A stretch of DNA of 64,000 nt from Cyclobacteriaceae bacterium (GCA_021648745.1 JAKISE010000001.1:29973-93972), one strand, 5' to 3'; shown: positions 9,594 through 18,951, counted from the stretch's first letter. A program made the numbers and translations. Notes: a model not told the origin generated them from the letters alone.

Positions 9594-9863
9594 GAGGAGG
9601 AGGATGTTTTACTTTATAAACATAGTGTATTTCTCGCTGAATTCTGACTAATTAGTTACTCAGTAAACTTCAATGAAAGGCAATTGATTTATAGCATGCC
9701 AAAGTATAAATTTTAACCCTTAGCTATTTTATTGGGTAATGGTAAACAAAGAGCTTTCATTTTATTAAATCAGGATTCTTCACTTCGTTCTTTCTATGAA
9801 GACTAGAAACATTGCTTGATGAAATGGATGAATTGAGGACTTAGTTTATTAACTTAACAGCTG

Positions 9864-10036
9864 TTAAACCCGAAATATGCAATAGAAATTCTATTACTAA
9901 TACAAACTGCTGCAAATCAGTCGTTTTACTAAGTTTATCCTCTTAACCATAGCGGTGCTATGCTTTTTGAATATAAACTTCTGATTTATTGCATTTTGTC
10001 TTCTCATTACGAATTCTATTGCATAATCCGGGTTAA
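9864..10036. repeat. 173-bp palindromic intergenic repeat, copy A
   Basis: The ends are inverted repeats: TTAAACCCGAAATATGCAAT on the left, and on the right its imperfect complement ending CCGGGTTAA. The centre has a CATAGC-GCTATG hairpin (about 9950-9966). A homologous copy in the opposite orientation lies at 39821-39993. The right end stops 13 bases before the serine hydrolase ATG, so its promoter and leader lie inside the repeat. The rest of this gap (9594-9863) shows nothing I can name. Confidence 0.75.
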
Positions 10037-10049
10037 ACCCCAGAAAATA

Positions 10050-11372
10050 ATGAAAAAAGTAAAGCAATTGTTTCTAATTATAATTTTTTTCAGTGCCATA
10101 AAAGTAAGTGCGCAAGAGTTTAATAGAGCAAAAATGGATAGCCTTTTCGCTCGAATTGACGAACACCAGAAAGGAATGGGATCTATCGCTATTTATAAGG
10201 GTGACTCAGAGGTGTATCAGAAGTCTATTGGTTTTGCAAGTATAGCAGATAAAAATAAAGCAAGTGTAGAGACCAAATATAGAATTGGTTCTATATCCAA
10301 AACGTTTACAGCTACCATAATTATGCAGCTTATAAATGATGGAAAATTAGAATTAAGCACAAAATTAAGTAGCTATTATCCTGAGATTAAGAACTCTAGT
10401 GAGATAAGCATCGAACATTTGTTAAGGCATCGTAGTGGAATCTTTAATTTTACAAATGCACAGAATTACACTTCATGGATGGAGAAACCGATTTCGAAAC
10501 AAGCATTGACTAGTAAAATTGCCACTTATGAATCTGTATTTAAACCAAACACTAAGGCTGAGTACTCAAACTCAAATTATGTGTTACTCTCCTTCATCGC
10601 AGAAAAAATTAAGTCAAAAGAGTTTAGCGAAATAATACAAAAACAAATTTGTAAACCTTGTGCTCTCAAAAACACTTATTATGGCTCTAAAATTTCTGTG
10701 GCTAATAATGAGGCATTGTCATACACAAAATTAACTAATTGGGACCTATCAACTGAAACCGATATGTCTGTTCCCGTTGGAGCAGGAGCTATTGTATCAA
10801 CACCATCTGACTTGAACTTATTCTTAAACTGTTTATTTAACAACAAGCTAGTTAATGAAGAAACATTGGCAAAAATGATGGAGATTCAGGACGGTTATGG
10901 AATTGGATTATTGCGAGTTCCATTTTATACAAAATACACCTATGGCCACACAGGAGGTATTGATGGGTTTCGATCAAACGCATTTTATTTCCCGGAGGAT
11001 AAAGTTTCTATTTCGTATCTATCAAACGGGGTAGTAATGCCTTTGAACGATATTCTTATTGGTGCATTAAGCATCTACTATGGGTTGGATTTTGAGCTGC
11101 CAGAATTTAAGACTGGATTAGAACTTACATCTGAAGAGTTAGACAAATACCTAGGTGTGTACTCCAGCCCTACGTTTCCGTTAAAAATTACAATAACAAA
11201 AAAAGGTAATGCTTTATTTGCTCAAGCAACAGGGCAGTCGTCATTTCCATTGGAGGCGTATGAGATTGATAAATTTAAATTTGACCAAGCTATGCTAAAA
11301 ATGGAATTTAACCCAAAGGAAAATCAAGTTACCTTACTACAGGGTGAAGGAAAATTTTTGCTAACAACCTGA
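10050..11372 (+). CDS. Secreted serine beta-lactamase-like hydrolase (class C fold)
   Basis: A 440-residue protein if started at 10050, where a clean signal peptide begins (MKKVKQLF, cleavage after VSA about residue 21). An upstream in-frame ATG at 9960 lies inside a repeat and would spoil the signal peptide, so I reject it. Catalytic motifs are SISK (S81, K84), Y-S-N in AEYSNSNY, and HTGG in place of KTG. The C-terminal ~80 residues form a small beta domain as in many Bacteroidota members. Likely a D-aminopeptidase, esterase or peptidase acting in the periplasm. The stop codon TGA comes from an inserted repeat element: removing the element with one target copy restores an ending LLTKE, so two residues were lost and one changed. 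Confidence 0.85.
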   Translation: MKKVKQLFLIIIFFSAIKVSAQEFNRAKMDSLFARIDEHQKGMGSIAIYKGDSEVYQKSIGFASIADKNKASVETKYRIGSISKTFTATIIMQLINDGKLELSTKLSSYYPEIKNSSEISIEHLLRHRSGIFNFTNAQNYTSWMEKPISKQALTSKIATYESVFKPNTKAEYSNSNYVLLSFIAEKIKSKEFSEIIQKQICKPCALKNTYYGSKISVANNEALSYTKLTNWDLSTETDMSVPVGAGAIVSTPSDLNLFLNCLFNNKLVNEETLAKMMEIQDGYGIGLLRVPFYTKYTYGHTGGIDGFRSNAFYFPEDKVSISYLSNGVVMPLNDILIGALSIYYGLDFELPEFKTGLELTSEELDKYLGVYSSPTFPLKITITKKGNALFAQATGQSSFPLEAYEIDKFKFDQAMLKMEFNPKENQVTLLQGEGKFLLTT

Positions 11373-11629
11373 GTTCGGGATAAGGAATAGCTGCCAGAAA
11401 ATAAAATAGTAGGTGAGCTTTTTAATATAAAAAGCAAAGATATAATGGATTATTTCAAGATTTTTATCTTCAAAAGATTGCCTGCTAGATATTTTCCCTT
11501 TGGGCTTTAACGAAACTTCCCTAAACCTCCTTATATTTTCTTGAATTAACCCGTTAGTCCTACAAAAACCTAAGTTGTTTATGAAAGTTTCGATTAAAGC
11601 TGACAGCATTCCTTATCCCGAACTCAGGT
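11367..11629. mobile_element. MITE-like element with 22-bp terminal inverted repeats, copy 1
   Basis: The 263-bp element begins ACCTGAGTTCGGGATAAGG and ends with the exact complement. A 5-bp direct repeat TAACA flanks it (11362-11366 and 11630-11634), the mark of transposition. A related copy, inverted, lies at 35746-36006, and one end only is at 39321-39355. A minus-strand frame of 82 codons crosses it, but the other copy has a one-base indel there, so I treat it as non-coding. The remaining gap to 11766 shows no further feature. Confidence 0.8.
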
Positions 11630-11766
11630 TAACAAAGGAATAGCCCCTTTTTATAACTTTATCGAGGTGACTATACCCCCCCTAAATCATTGGACTACTA
11701 TCACACTTTTCAACAATTGTTTTGTAGAATTGTGCAACAAATAAATACTAATCAAACAAGACTAAA

Positions 11767-13125
11767 ATGAAACTACGAATGCTTTGGACACTCCTATTGG
11801 CAGTGTTCATAGGAAGTGCGTATGCACAAGAAGGCCGTATTAAATTTGAAGAATACGACCTCGACAACGGATTGCATGTTATTCTACATCAGGATAACAC
11901 AACTCCTATTGTAACGGTATCTGTTCTTTACCATGTAGGTTCCAAAAACGAACCAAAAGGAAGAACAGGTTTTGCTCACTTTTTTGAACATCTTATGTTC
12001 GAAGGGTCTCCTAATATTGAAAGAGGGCAGTTTTTTAAGATTATTGAAGCGGCAGGTGGTTCGTTAAATGCTAATACCTCGCACGATAGAACCTTCTATT
12101 ATGAAACCTTACCTTCTAATCAATTAGAACTTGGACTTTATATGGAATCTGAAAGAATGTTGCATGCAAAAATTGATTCTACGGGTATTGCAACCCAAAA
12201 AGAGGTGGTAAAGGAAGAAAAAAGGATGCGTATCGATAACCGCCCTTATATGAGCTTTCAAGAAAAGATGTTTAAAGCGGCTTACCATGGTACTAATTAC
12301 GAATGGACTCCTATTGGATCATTTGCTGATATAGATGCCGCTACCAATCAGGATTTTACAGACTTTTACAACACATTTTATGTGCCTAATAATGCCACGC
12401 TTTCAATAGCAGGAGATATTGATAAAGCGCAAGTAAAAGAACTGGTTGCTAAATATTTTGCTGAAATTAAAAAAGGGACAAGTGAAATTCCAAGGCCAAC
12501 GATAGTGGCCCCAGATATGGGTGGAGAAGTAAAGGAAGAGGTTTTTGATAATGTACAACTTTCTGCCGTTATGTATGGCTACAGAATGCCAAAGCAAGGC
12601 ACGGATGATTATTATGCCTTACAAATGTTAACTACCTTGCTTTCTGGAGGCCAAAGCTCTCGACTTTATAAAGAGTTGGTAGATAAAGAAGAAATTGCTG
12701 CGCAAGTATTTGCTTTTCCGTATTCATTAGAAGAAGGTGGCTTATTTATTACTATTGGTTTAGCCAATTTAGGTAAATCCCCAGAAGACTTGGATGCGGC
12801 TATGCAAAAGCAAATCGATTTGGTAAAAGAAGAATTAATAAGCGATACTGAGTATCAAAAGCTGCAGAACCAAATGGAGAACAACTTTGTTTCAAGCAAT
12901 TCAACCGTGCAAGGTATAGCCGAGAGCTTAGCTGATTATTATGTGTACTTTGGAGATGCGAACTTAATTAATAGTGAGATAGATCGCTATATGAAGGTTA
13001 CTAAAGAAGACATTATGAATGTTGCCAAAAAATACTTAACCAAAGACAATAGGGTTAACCTTTACTACTTACCAAAATCGGCTCAGCAAAAGCCCGAGGA
13101 TGCAGCAGTAGAAACAGATAACTAA
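11767..13125 (+). CDS. Secreted M16 zinc metallopeptidase (catalytic subunit)
   Basis: A 452-residue pitrilysin-family peptidase with a signal peptide (cleavage near residue 20, AYAQ). The inverted zinc motif HFFEH is present (H71, E74, H75), with the distal glutamate in the EVVKEEKR stretch (about residue 151). The second half is the non-catalytic M16 repeat with the SGGQSSRLYKELVD segment. Enzymes of this kind degrade peptides inside a clam-like chamber made of two homologous halves. The gene lies 153 bases before a second M16 gene lacking the zinc motif; together they should form an active/inactive heterodimer in the periplasm. Confidence 0.92.
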   Translation: MKLRMLWTLLLAVFIGSAYAQEGRIKFEEYDLDNGLHVILHQDNTTPIVTVSVLYHVGSKNEPKGRTGFAHFFEHLMFEGSPNIERGQFFKIIEAAGGSLNANTSHDRTFYYETLPSNQLELGLYMESERMLHAKIDSTGIATQKEVVKEEKRMRIDNRPYMSFQEKMFKAAYHGTNYEWTPIGSFADIDAATNQDFTDFYNTFYVPNNATLSIAGDIDKAQVKELVAKYFAEIKKGTSEIPRPTIVAPDMGGEVKEEVFDNVQLSAVMYGYRMPKQGTDDYYALQMLTTLLSGGQSSRLYKELVDKEEIAAQVFAFPYSLEEGGLFITIGLANLGKSPEDLDAAMQKQIDLVKEELISDTEYQKLQNQMENNFVSSNSTVQGIAESLADYYVYFGDANLINSEIDRYMKVTKEDIMNVAKKYLTKDNRVNLYYLPKSAQQKPEDAAVETDN

Positions 13126-13167
13126 TTAAAATGTTAATCTTCTAAAATGAAAATCCAACTCTCACAG

Positions 13168-13235
13168 GTCATTCTAAATTTAGTTCAGAATCTTTTATCG
13201 AGTTATTTTAGATGCTGAAACGAGTTCAGCATGAC
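13168..13235. repeat. Dispersed palindromic repeat (GTCATTC...GCATGAC type)
   Basis: GTCATTCTAAATTTAGTTCAG at the left is roughly complementary to CTGAAACGAGTTCAGCATGAC at the right. The same kind of unit appears inverted at 52507-52564. It sits between the two M16 genes and may fold in their transcript. Confidence 0.6.
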
Positions 13236-13278
13236 TAAGGGAAATTCTCTTTTAGAGTACTATTAAAACAATTTTAAA

Positions 13279-15351
13279 ATGAAAAAAATATTTATATATA
13301 TACTTGCACTGGGCTTTATTGGCACTGCAAACGCACAAGTGGATAGGTCTAAACTACCTGTTCCAGCCCCTGCAAAATCGATTCAAATCGGAGATTATGA
13401 GTCGTTTACACTTAAAAATGGAATGAAGGTGTTTGTGGTGGAAAACCATAAACTACCTCGAGTTACACTTAGCTTAGTATTCGATCACCAACCAGTTATG
13501 GAAGTTGATAATGCTGGTTATGTTGATATGGTGGGTACAATGTTACGTAGAGGCACAACCACTAGAACTAAAGAACAATTGGATGAAGCTATTGATTTTA
13601 TTGGTGCTAGCTTAGGTGCAAGTGCTACTTCATTATATGCCTCATCCCTTACTAAGCACCAAGAAAAATTATTAGAATTAATGTCGGATGTGCTTTTTAA
13701 TCCTACTTTTCCAGCAGAAGAGTTGGAAAAAATTAAAACCCAAACAATCTCTGGTTTAGCAGCTAATAAAGAAGATGCTAACAGTATCTCGGGCAATGTA
13801 ACTACTGCCTTGGTGTATGGTAAAAATCATCCTTACGGAACGTTGACCACGGAAGAAACTGTGGGTAACATTAAAATTGAAGACATCAAAAATTATTACC
13901 AAACTTATTTTAAGCCTAACATTGCTTATTTAGCAATAGTAGGGGATATCAATAAAAAAGAAGCTCAGAAGCTGGTGAAGAAATACTTTGCTAAATGGGA
14001 ACAAGGAGATGTGCCTAGCACAAGCTATGAGATGCCAAAAGCACCAGAAAAAACATTTGTAGCTTTGGTTGATAAGCCTTCAGCTGTTCAGTCTGTTATT
14101 GATATTACGTATCCTGTTGAGCTAAAAACTGGGACTCCTGATGTAATTAAAGCAAGAGTCCTAAATCAAATATTAGGAGGGAGTGGTTCTGCTAGGTTAT
14201 TTACTAATTTAAGAGAAGATAAGGCTTATACCTATGGAGCATATTCTTCTTTGAGTAGTGATATGTTAGTGGGGGCATTTAGTGCTTCTGCAAGTGTTAG
14301 AAACGAAGTTACAGACAGTGCGTTTAATGAATTTATCCTTGAATTGGATAAAATTAGAACGGAGGATGTTTCTGAAGACGAAATCAATTTAGCAAAGAGC
14401 TCAATCGCAGGTAGTTTTGCTCGCTCGCTAGAACGCCCTCAAACGGTAGCTAGATTTGCAATTAATACAGCTCGTTATAATTTGCCAGAAGGTTATTATG
14501 CCAACTATCTTAAAAATGTACAAGCAGTTTCTGTTGCCGATATAAAAGCAACAGCTCAAAAATACATTCACCCTGATAAGGCTTATTTTACAGTAGTTGG
14601 TAAAGCCTCCGAAATTAAAGATGTACTAAAAGCATTTGGAGAAGTTAAGTATTTCGATAATTATGGTGTTGAGTACACTCCAAGTGATGCTCCTCAACTG
14701 CCAGCAGGCCTAACAGCCGAAAAGGTAATTGCAGATTATGTAAAAGCCATTGGTGGCGAAGAAGTTATTTCTACTATAAAATCTATTAAAATAGTTAGTG
14801 AGGCTGAAATACAAGGCCAGAAATTATCTTTTACATCTATAAAAGCAAGTCCCAATAAATCATATATTTCTATTTTAATGGGTGGAGCAATGGAAATGCA
14901 AAAACAAGTTTTTGATGGCACAAATTATGCTGAATACTCTAGGGGATCTAAAACACCAGATGATGAGAATAAAGCAAAAGATGCTCTTGTGGATGCCGCT
15001 TTTATTCCTGAAATGAATTATGTGGATTTAGGTGTAAAATTAACCTTAAAGGGAGCTGAAAAAGTTGGAGATAAATATGCCTATTCAATAGATGTAGTGT
15101 ATCCTTCGGGTAAAAAAGCAACTAATTATTTCGATATGGAATCTGGGCTAAAAGTAAGAGTAGCCAACTCTGTAACAACACCACAGGGAGAAATGGTACA
15201 GAATGTTGATTATCAAGATTATTCTGCTGAAAACGGTGTGTTAATTCCGCATTTAGTAGTAATTCCAATGGGGCCTATGAAATTAGAAGCAAAAGTTACT
15301 TCGGTAGAAGTAAATGGCACCATTGATGAGGCTATTTTTAAGATAGAATAA
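13279..15351 (+). CDS. Secreted M16-family protein without zinc site, with C-terminal extension
   Basis: A 690-residue protein with a signal peptide (ANAQ near residue 20). Residues about 40-460 form the two M16 halves, but the place of HxxEH reads VDMVGTMLRRGTTT, so zinc cannot bind there; the R/Y-bearing segment typical of the partner subunit is kept (SARLFTNLREDKAYTYGAYS). The last ~210 residues form an extra domain rich in beta strands, of the type often seen as an outer-membrane lipoprotein-sorting-like or LolA-like fold. It probably pairs with the preceding catalytic M16 peptidase and shapes substrate choice. Separate transcription is possible because a repeat fills the gap between them. 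Confidence 0.85.
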   Translation: MKKIFIYILALGFIGTANAQVDRSKLPVPAPAKSIQIGDYESFTLKNGMKVFVVENHKLPRVTLSLVFDHQPVMEVDNAGYVDMVGTMLRRGTTTRTKEQLDEAIDFIGASLGASATSLYASSLTKHQEKLLELMSDVLFNPTFPAEELEKIKTQTISGLAANKEDANSISGNVTTALVYGKNHPYGTLTTEETVGNIKIEDIKNYYQTYFKPNIAYLAIVGDINKKEAQKLVKKYFAKWEQGDVPSTSYEMPKAPEKTFVALVDKPSAVQSVIDITYPVELKTGTPDVIKARVLNQILGGSGSARLFTNLREDKAYTYGAYSSLSSDMLVGAFSASASVRNEVTDSAFNEFILELDKIRTEDVSEDEINLAKSSIAGSFARSLERPQTVARFAINTARYNLPEGYYANYLKNVQAVSVADIKATAQKYIHPDKAYFTVVGKASEIKDVLKAFGEVKYFDNYGVEYTPSDAPQLPAGLTAEKVIADYVKAIGGEEVISTIKSIKIVSEAEIQGQKLSFTSIKASPNKSYISILMGGAMEMQKQVFDGTNYAEYSRGSKTPDDENKAKDALVDAAFIPEMNYVDLGVKLTLKGAEKVGDKYAYSIDVVYPSGKKATNYFDMESGLKVRVANSVTTPQGEMVQNVDYQDYSAENGVLIPHLVVIPMGPMKLEAKVTSVEVNGTIDEAIFKIE

Positions 15352-15400
15352 AATCATAATTGATAATTCACAATTATTAATTGTCAATTTTAAAATTGGG

Positions 15401-15431
15401 TTTGCAAGTTTAGAAATAATCCCTATCTTTG
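15401..15431 (+). promoter_or_regulatory. Bacteroidota-type promoter of rpmH-rnpA
   Basis: TTTG at 15401-15404 and TATCTTTG at 15424-15431 fit the -33/-7 pattern (TTTG, TAnnTTTG) with 19 bases between them, 34 bases before the rpmH ATG. Confidence 0.75.
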
Positions 15432-15465
15432 CAGCCCAGTTTTAGAATATTCGAATAAGCATATA

Positions 15466-15624
15466 ATGAAAAGAACATACCAACCTTCAGAACGTAAAAG
15501 AAGAAACAAGCACGGATTCAGAACAAGAATGGAATCTGCAGCCGGTCGTTCAGTTTTAGCCAACAGAAGGGCTAAAGGAAGAAAAAAATTAACTGTATCT
15601 AGCGAAAAAAGGCATAAAAGATAA
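15466..15624 (+). CDS. rpmH: 50S ribosomal protein L34
   Basis: A 52-codon gene, MKRTYQPSERKRRNKHGFR at the start, followed by the conserved RMES-AGR-VLANRRAKGRKKL pattern. L34 binds 23S rRNA in the large subunit. It is followed 28 bases later by rnpA, the conserved bacterial order, and preceded by a good promoter. Confidence 0.97.
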   Translation: MKRTYQPSERKRRNKHGFRTRMESAAGRSVLANRRAKGRKKLTVSSEKRHKR

Positions 15625-15652
15625 TTAGCCTTTAAGCTATTCTATTTGTCAA

Positions 15653-16048
15653 ATGGAAGAGTTTGATAAAATAGTTAGGTACACGTTTACGAAAGCAGAA
15701 ATACTTTCGAGTAAAAAAGATATTCAGGAGCTATTTAAAAATGGCTCCTCTTTTTATTTATACCCTTTTAAGGTTGTCACTCTTCCAAACCCCGAAGTCG
15801 AACAGCATCAAGTGCTTTTTTCGGTACCTAAACGCATTTTTAAGCACGCTGTGGATCGAAATCTATTAAAACGAAGAATGCGAGAAGCCTACCGTTTGCA
15901 TAAACACCTGCTGCCAACTGAACTCAAAGTACTCAATATTGCGTATATTTATACGTCTAAAGAAATATTAGATTATACCTCTATTACAAACCCTTTAGAA
16001 CAATCGTTAATCCGTATTCATAAACATGTGGCGAAAAACAGCAAATAA
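15653..16048 (+). CDS. rnpA: Ribonuclease P protein component
   Basis: A 131-residue basic protein that binds the RNase P RNA and helps tRNA 5' maturation. The RNR signature is intact: RNLLKRRMREAYR near residue 79. FSVPKRIFKHAVDRN precedes it as in the family. The gene follows rpmH and overlaps the S41 protease gene by 23 bases. The usual next genes (yidD, yidC) are absent, which is common in this phylum. Confidence 0.95.
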   Translation: MEEFDKIVRYTFTKAEILSSKKDIQELFKNGSSFYLYPFKVVTLPNPEVEQHQVLFSVPKRIFKHAVDRNLLKRRMREAYRLHKHLLPTELKVLNIAYIYTSKEILDYTSITNPLEQSLIRIHKHVAKNSK

Positions 16049-17681
16049 ATCATTACGCGCATTCTTAATTATTGGGGTGATTGGAGTGTTGGTGGCAATG
16101 GCCACTCCAAATAATAAATATTTCGAAATAGCCAAGAATCTCGATATTTTCGCTACCCTTTTCAAAGAGGTAAATGCTTTTTATGTAGATGAGGTTGATC
16201 CTAAAAAAACAATAGAAACTGGCATAAATGCTATGTTAGCTTCTCTCGACCCTTACACCAATTACATTCCTGAAGAAAAAGCTGCGGATTTCCGAACCAT
16301 GACTACTGGAGAATATGCCGGCATTGGTTCTTTGATAGGTGTTATTGATGATAAAGTGATAATCACCATGCCAAATGAAGGCTTTCCTGCAGAAAAAGCA
16401 GGTGTAAAAATTGGAGATCAAATTACAAAAATTAATAATGTACCCATTACAAGCACCTCAACTTCTGATGTTAGCAAATTACTAAAAGGCAAACCCGGCA
16501 CCACAGTAAAATTAGAAGTGTTAAGAAATGGAGAAACAAAAGAATTTACAATTACTCGTTCTACCATTGTATTAAAAAATGTGCCCTATTATGGAATGGT
16601 TACAGAGAATATTGGATACTTAAAACTTACCGAGTTTACCACCAATGCTGGCAAAGAAGTTAAACAAGCAGTAAAAAAGTTAAAGGCTAAAGGGGCTACT
16701 AGCATAATTTTAGATATTAGAGAAAACCCCGGTGGGCTGTTATTCGAAGCGGTAAATATTAGCAATGTGTTTATATCTAAAGGTAATTTAGTGGTAGAAA
16801 CTAGAGGCAAGCAAGAGGATTGGACACAAGAATATAAAACATTAGGCGCAGCTACAGATACTGAAATTCCATTAGTAGTGCTAACAAGTAGTGGAAGTGC
16901 CTCGGCTTCCGAAATTGTATCAGGCACTTTACAAGACTACGATAGAGCCGTGCTTATCGGAAGGAAAACATTTGGCAAGGGCTTGGTTCAAACTACAAGG
17001 CAATTACCTTATAATGCACAAGTAAAAGTAACAACCGCCAAGTATTATATCCCTAGTGGACGCTGTATTCAAGCCATTGATTACTCGCATAAAAACGAAG
17101 ATGGGAGTGTTGGTAAAGTACCTGACTCGCTAAAGGTTGCTTTTAGAACAAAAAAAGGAAGAACCGTGTATGATGGTGGGGGTATTACTCCCGACATTAA
17201 AGTGGAGGGTCAATATTTAGCACCCATTACCATTAGCCTATTAAGCAAAGCCCATATATTTAATTATGCAAACGAATATTTTTATAATCATGCTTCAGCA
17301 CCTAAACTAGAAGGATTTAGCCTTTCTGAGGTAGAGTATGATTCCTTTATGACCTGGCTAGAAGGCAAAAACTACGATTATACCACCAAGTTGGAAAAAG
17401 CCATTAGCAAATTAGAAGCCAATGAGACTAAAGATCCCATGCTTGATAAAATTAAGGACAAGCTTGAAATTCTAAAAAAAGAAGTGGCTCATAATAAAGA
17501 AAAGGATTTACAGACACATAAAGAAGAGATTAAGAGTCTTCTTGAGGAAGAAATAATGGGAAGGTATTATTTTATAAGAGGTGAAATCGCTTGTTCAATC
17601 ACCCACGATAATGATGTAACGGAAGCCATTGCTCTCTTAAACAACCCCAACAAATACAATAGCCTTTTAGAACAAAACTAG
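16026..17681 (+). CDS. C-terminal processing protease (S41, CtpA-like) with PDZ domain
   Basis: A 551-residue envelope protease. An N-terminal membrane anchor lies at about residues 10-27, a PDZ domain at about 100-175, and the S41 catalytic core at about 190-360. The Ser-Lys-Gln set is readable: S293 in GSASASE, K318 in TFGKG and Q322. The C-terminal ~170 residues are a charged helical extension with a predicted coiled coil (residues 450-520). CtpA enzymes trim C-termini of periplasmic proteins, including cell wall hydrolases. The gene starts inside the end of rnpA and is followed after two bases by tsaB. Confidence 0.93.
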   Translation: MWRKTANKSLRAFLIIGVIGVLVAMATPNNKYFEIAKNLDIFATLFKEVNAFYVDEVDPKKTIETGINAMLASLDPYTNYIPEEKAADFRTMTTGEYAGIGSLIGVIDDKVIITMPNEGFPAEKAGVKIGDQITKINNVPITSTSTSDVSKLLKGKPGTTVKLEVLRNGETKEFTITRSTIVLKNVPYYGMVTENIGYLKLTEFTTNAGKEVKQAVKKLKAKGATSIILDIRENPGGLLFEAVNISNVFISKGNLVVETRGKQEDWTQEYKTLGAATDTEIPLVVLTSSGSASASEIVSGTLQDYDRAVLIGRKTFGKGLVQTTRQLPYNAQVKVTTAKYYIPSGRCIQAIDYSHKNEDGSVGKVPDSLKVAFRTKKGRTVYDGGGITPDIKVEGQYLAPITISLLSKAHIFNYANEYFYNHASAPKLEGFSLSEVEYDSFMTWLEGKNYDYTTKLEKAISKLEANETKDPMLDKIKDKLEILKKEVAHNKEKDLQTHKEEIKSLLEEEIMGRYYFIRGEIACSITHDNDVTEAIALLNNPNKYNSLLEQN

Positions 17682-17683
17682 CG

Positions 17684-18367
17684 TTGATACTTAGCATAGA
17701 AACCTCCACCAAAATCTGCTCAGTAGCATTGCATAACCAAGGCGTGTTGCTCGCAGAATCAACTCTTTACGTTGATAAGTCACATTCTGAAAAACTGGCA
17801 GTGCTTATTAAGGATTTGTTATCTTATGCTGAAATCTCTACCAAAGAACTAACAGCCGTTGCCATTGCCGGAGGGCCTGGGTCGTACACAGGTTTGCGTA
17901 TTGGCACTTCTACAGCAAAGGGCTTATGTTACGCCTTAAATATCCCATTAATTGCAGTTAATACCTTAGAGTCCATGGCCTCTGGAGTTGCAAAATACAT
18001 GACTGAAGAAGCCATTCTTTGTCCTATGTTGGATGCACGGAGAATGGAAGTATATAGCTTACTAATGGATGCTGATTTAAATACAATTCGAGTTACTGAA
18101 GCTAAAATTATTGATGAAAACTCATTCTCGGAAGAGCTAAAAAAGCATAAAATATTATTCTTTGGTAATGGATCCCCTAAATGCAAGCCTCTGCTAGGTG
18201 GCAATAAAAATGCAGTCTTTTTAGACATTCAATCATCATCAGCCGTACATGTAGGTGAATTGGCATGGGCGAAATTCCAAAAGGAGGCATTCGAAGACCT
18301 TGCTTATTTTGAACCTGAGTACCTTAAAGAGTTCATTGCCATTAAACCTAAAAACCTATTTGCGTGA
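17684..18367 (+). CDS. tsaB: tRNA threonylcarbamoyladenosine biosynthesis protein TsaB
   Basis: A 227-residue ASKHA-fold protein; LSIETSTKICSVAL at the start and the GPGSYTGLRIG motif at about residue 65 are diagnostic. TsaB pairs with TsaD and TsaE to place the t6A modification on tRNAs that read ANN codons. It has no own catalytic site and acts as scaffold. The start is TTG at 17684; no better ATG lies nearby and the frame begins right at the conserved first strand. The stop overlaps the GTG start of the next gene. Confidence 0.93.
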   Translation: MILSIETSTKICSVALHNQGVLLAESTLYVDKSHSEKLAVLIKDLLSYAEISTKELTAVAIAGGPGSYTGLRIGTSTAKGLCYALNIPLIAVNTLESMASGVAKYMTEEAILCPMLDARRMEVYSLLMDADLNTIRVTEAKIIDENSFSEELKKHKILFFGNGSPKCKPLLGGNKNAVFLDIQSSSAVHVGELAWAKFQKEAFEDLAYFEPEYLKEFIAIKPKNLFA

Positions 18368-18876
18368 GTGATCAAATTATAAATAGAGTAGCAAACAGCT
18401 CCATCATTTCATTGGATTTAGAAACATTTTATCCTACAGGAGAACGAGTGATTTTTGATATAAAACATAATTTATACGAAGAAACTATCCTTAAGGAAAG
18501 GGATTTTAGAGCCTTTATAAAAGAACATAATTGGGAAGATTACAAAGAGAAGAATGTAGCCATTACCTGTTCTGTAGATGCCATCGTGCCCACTTGGGCA
18601 TTCATGCTTATTGCAAGTAAGCTTACGCCTATTGCTAATTATATTACATTTGGCACACTAGCTGAATTAGAAAAAGAGCTGTTTACAATGGCTTTGGAGC
18701 GTCTTAATTTAGCCCAATACCAAGATGCTAAAGTGGTAGTAAAAGGGTGTAGTGGCAATGCCATTCCTACTTCAGCTTATGTTAAATTGGTGAGAATATT
18801 GCAACCTGTGGTAGCCAGCCTCATGTTTGGGGAGCCTTGCAGCACCGTACCTGTCTATAAAAGACCAAAGCCTTAA
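18364..18876 (+). CDS. DUF2480 family protein
   Basis: A 170-residue soluble protein of a family found mostly in Bacteroidota; its function is unknown. Typical stretches are SIISLDLETFYP, VPTWAFMLIASKL and VVVKGCSGNAIPTSAYV, the last containing a cysteine beside a small-residue loop that looks like a possible active or cofactor site. It starts at GTG (18364), overlapping the tsaB stop as GTGA, so it is translationally coupled to the S41-tsaB group. The VKGC segment recalls CGSC-like thiol proteins, but this is only an impression. Confidence 0.85.
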   Translation: MSDQIINRVANSSIISLDLETFYPTGERVIFDIKHNLYEETILKERDFRAFIKEHNWEDYKEKNVAITCSVDAIVPTWAFMLIASKLTPIANYITFGTLAELEKELFTMALERLNLAQYQDAKVVVKGCSGNAIPTSAYVKLVRILQPVVASLMFGEPCSTVPVYKRPKP

Positions 18877-18951
18877 TAACGCTCTAGCTAGTCCGAAAAT
18901 TTAGTTTATCAATGCTTTGTCCACTCTAGCTCTTTGCAGTAATTTTATGCA

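Noticed and set aside
9960..10049. Upstream ATG for the serine hydrolase
   Set aside because: It lies in the 173-bp repeat and would put 30 unrelated residues before a clean signal peptide.
11361..11609. Minus-strand 82-codon frame as a small gene or transposase piece
   Set aside because: It lies inside the inverted-repeat element, and the homologous stretch at 35746-36006 has a one-base length change that breaks the frame.
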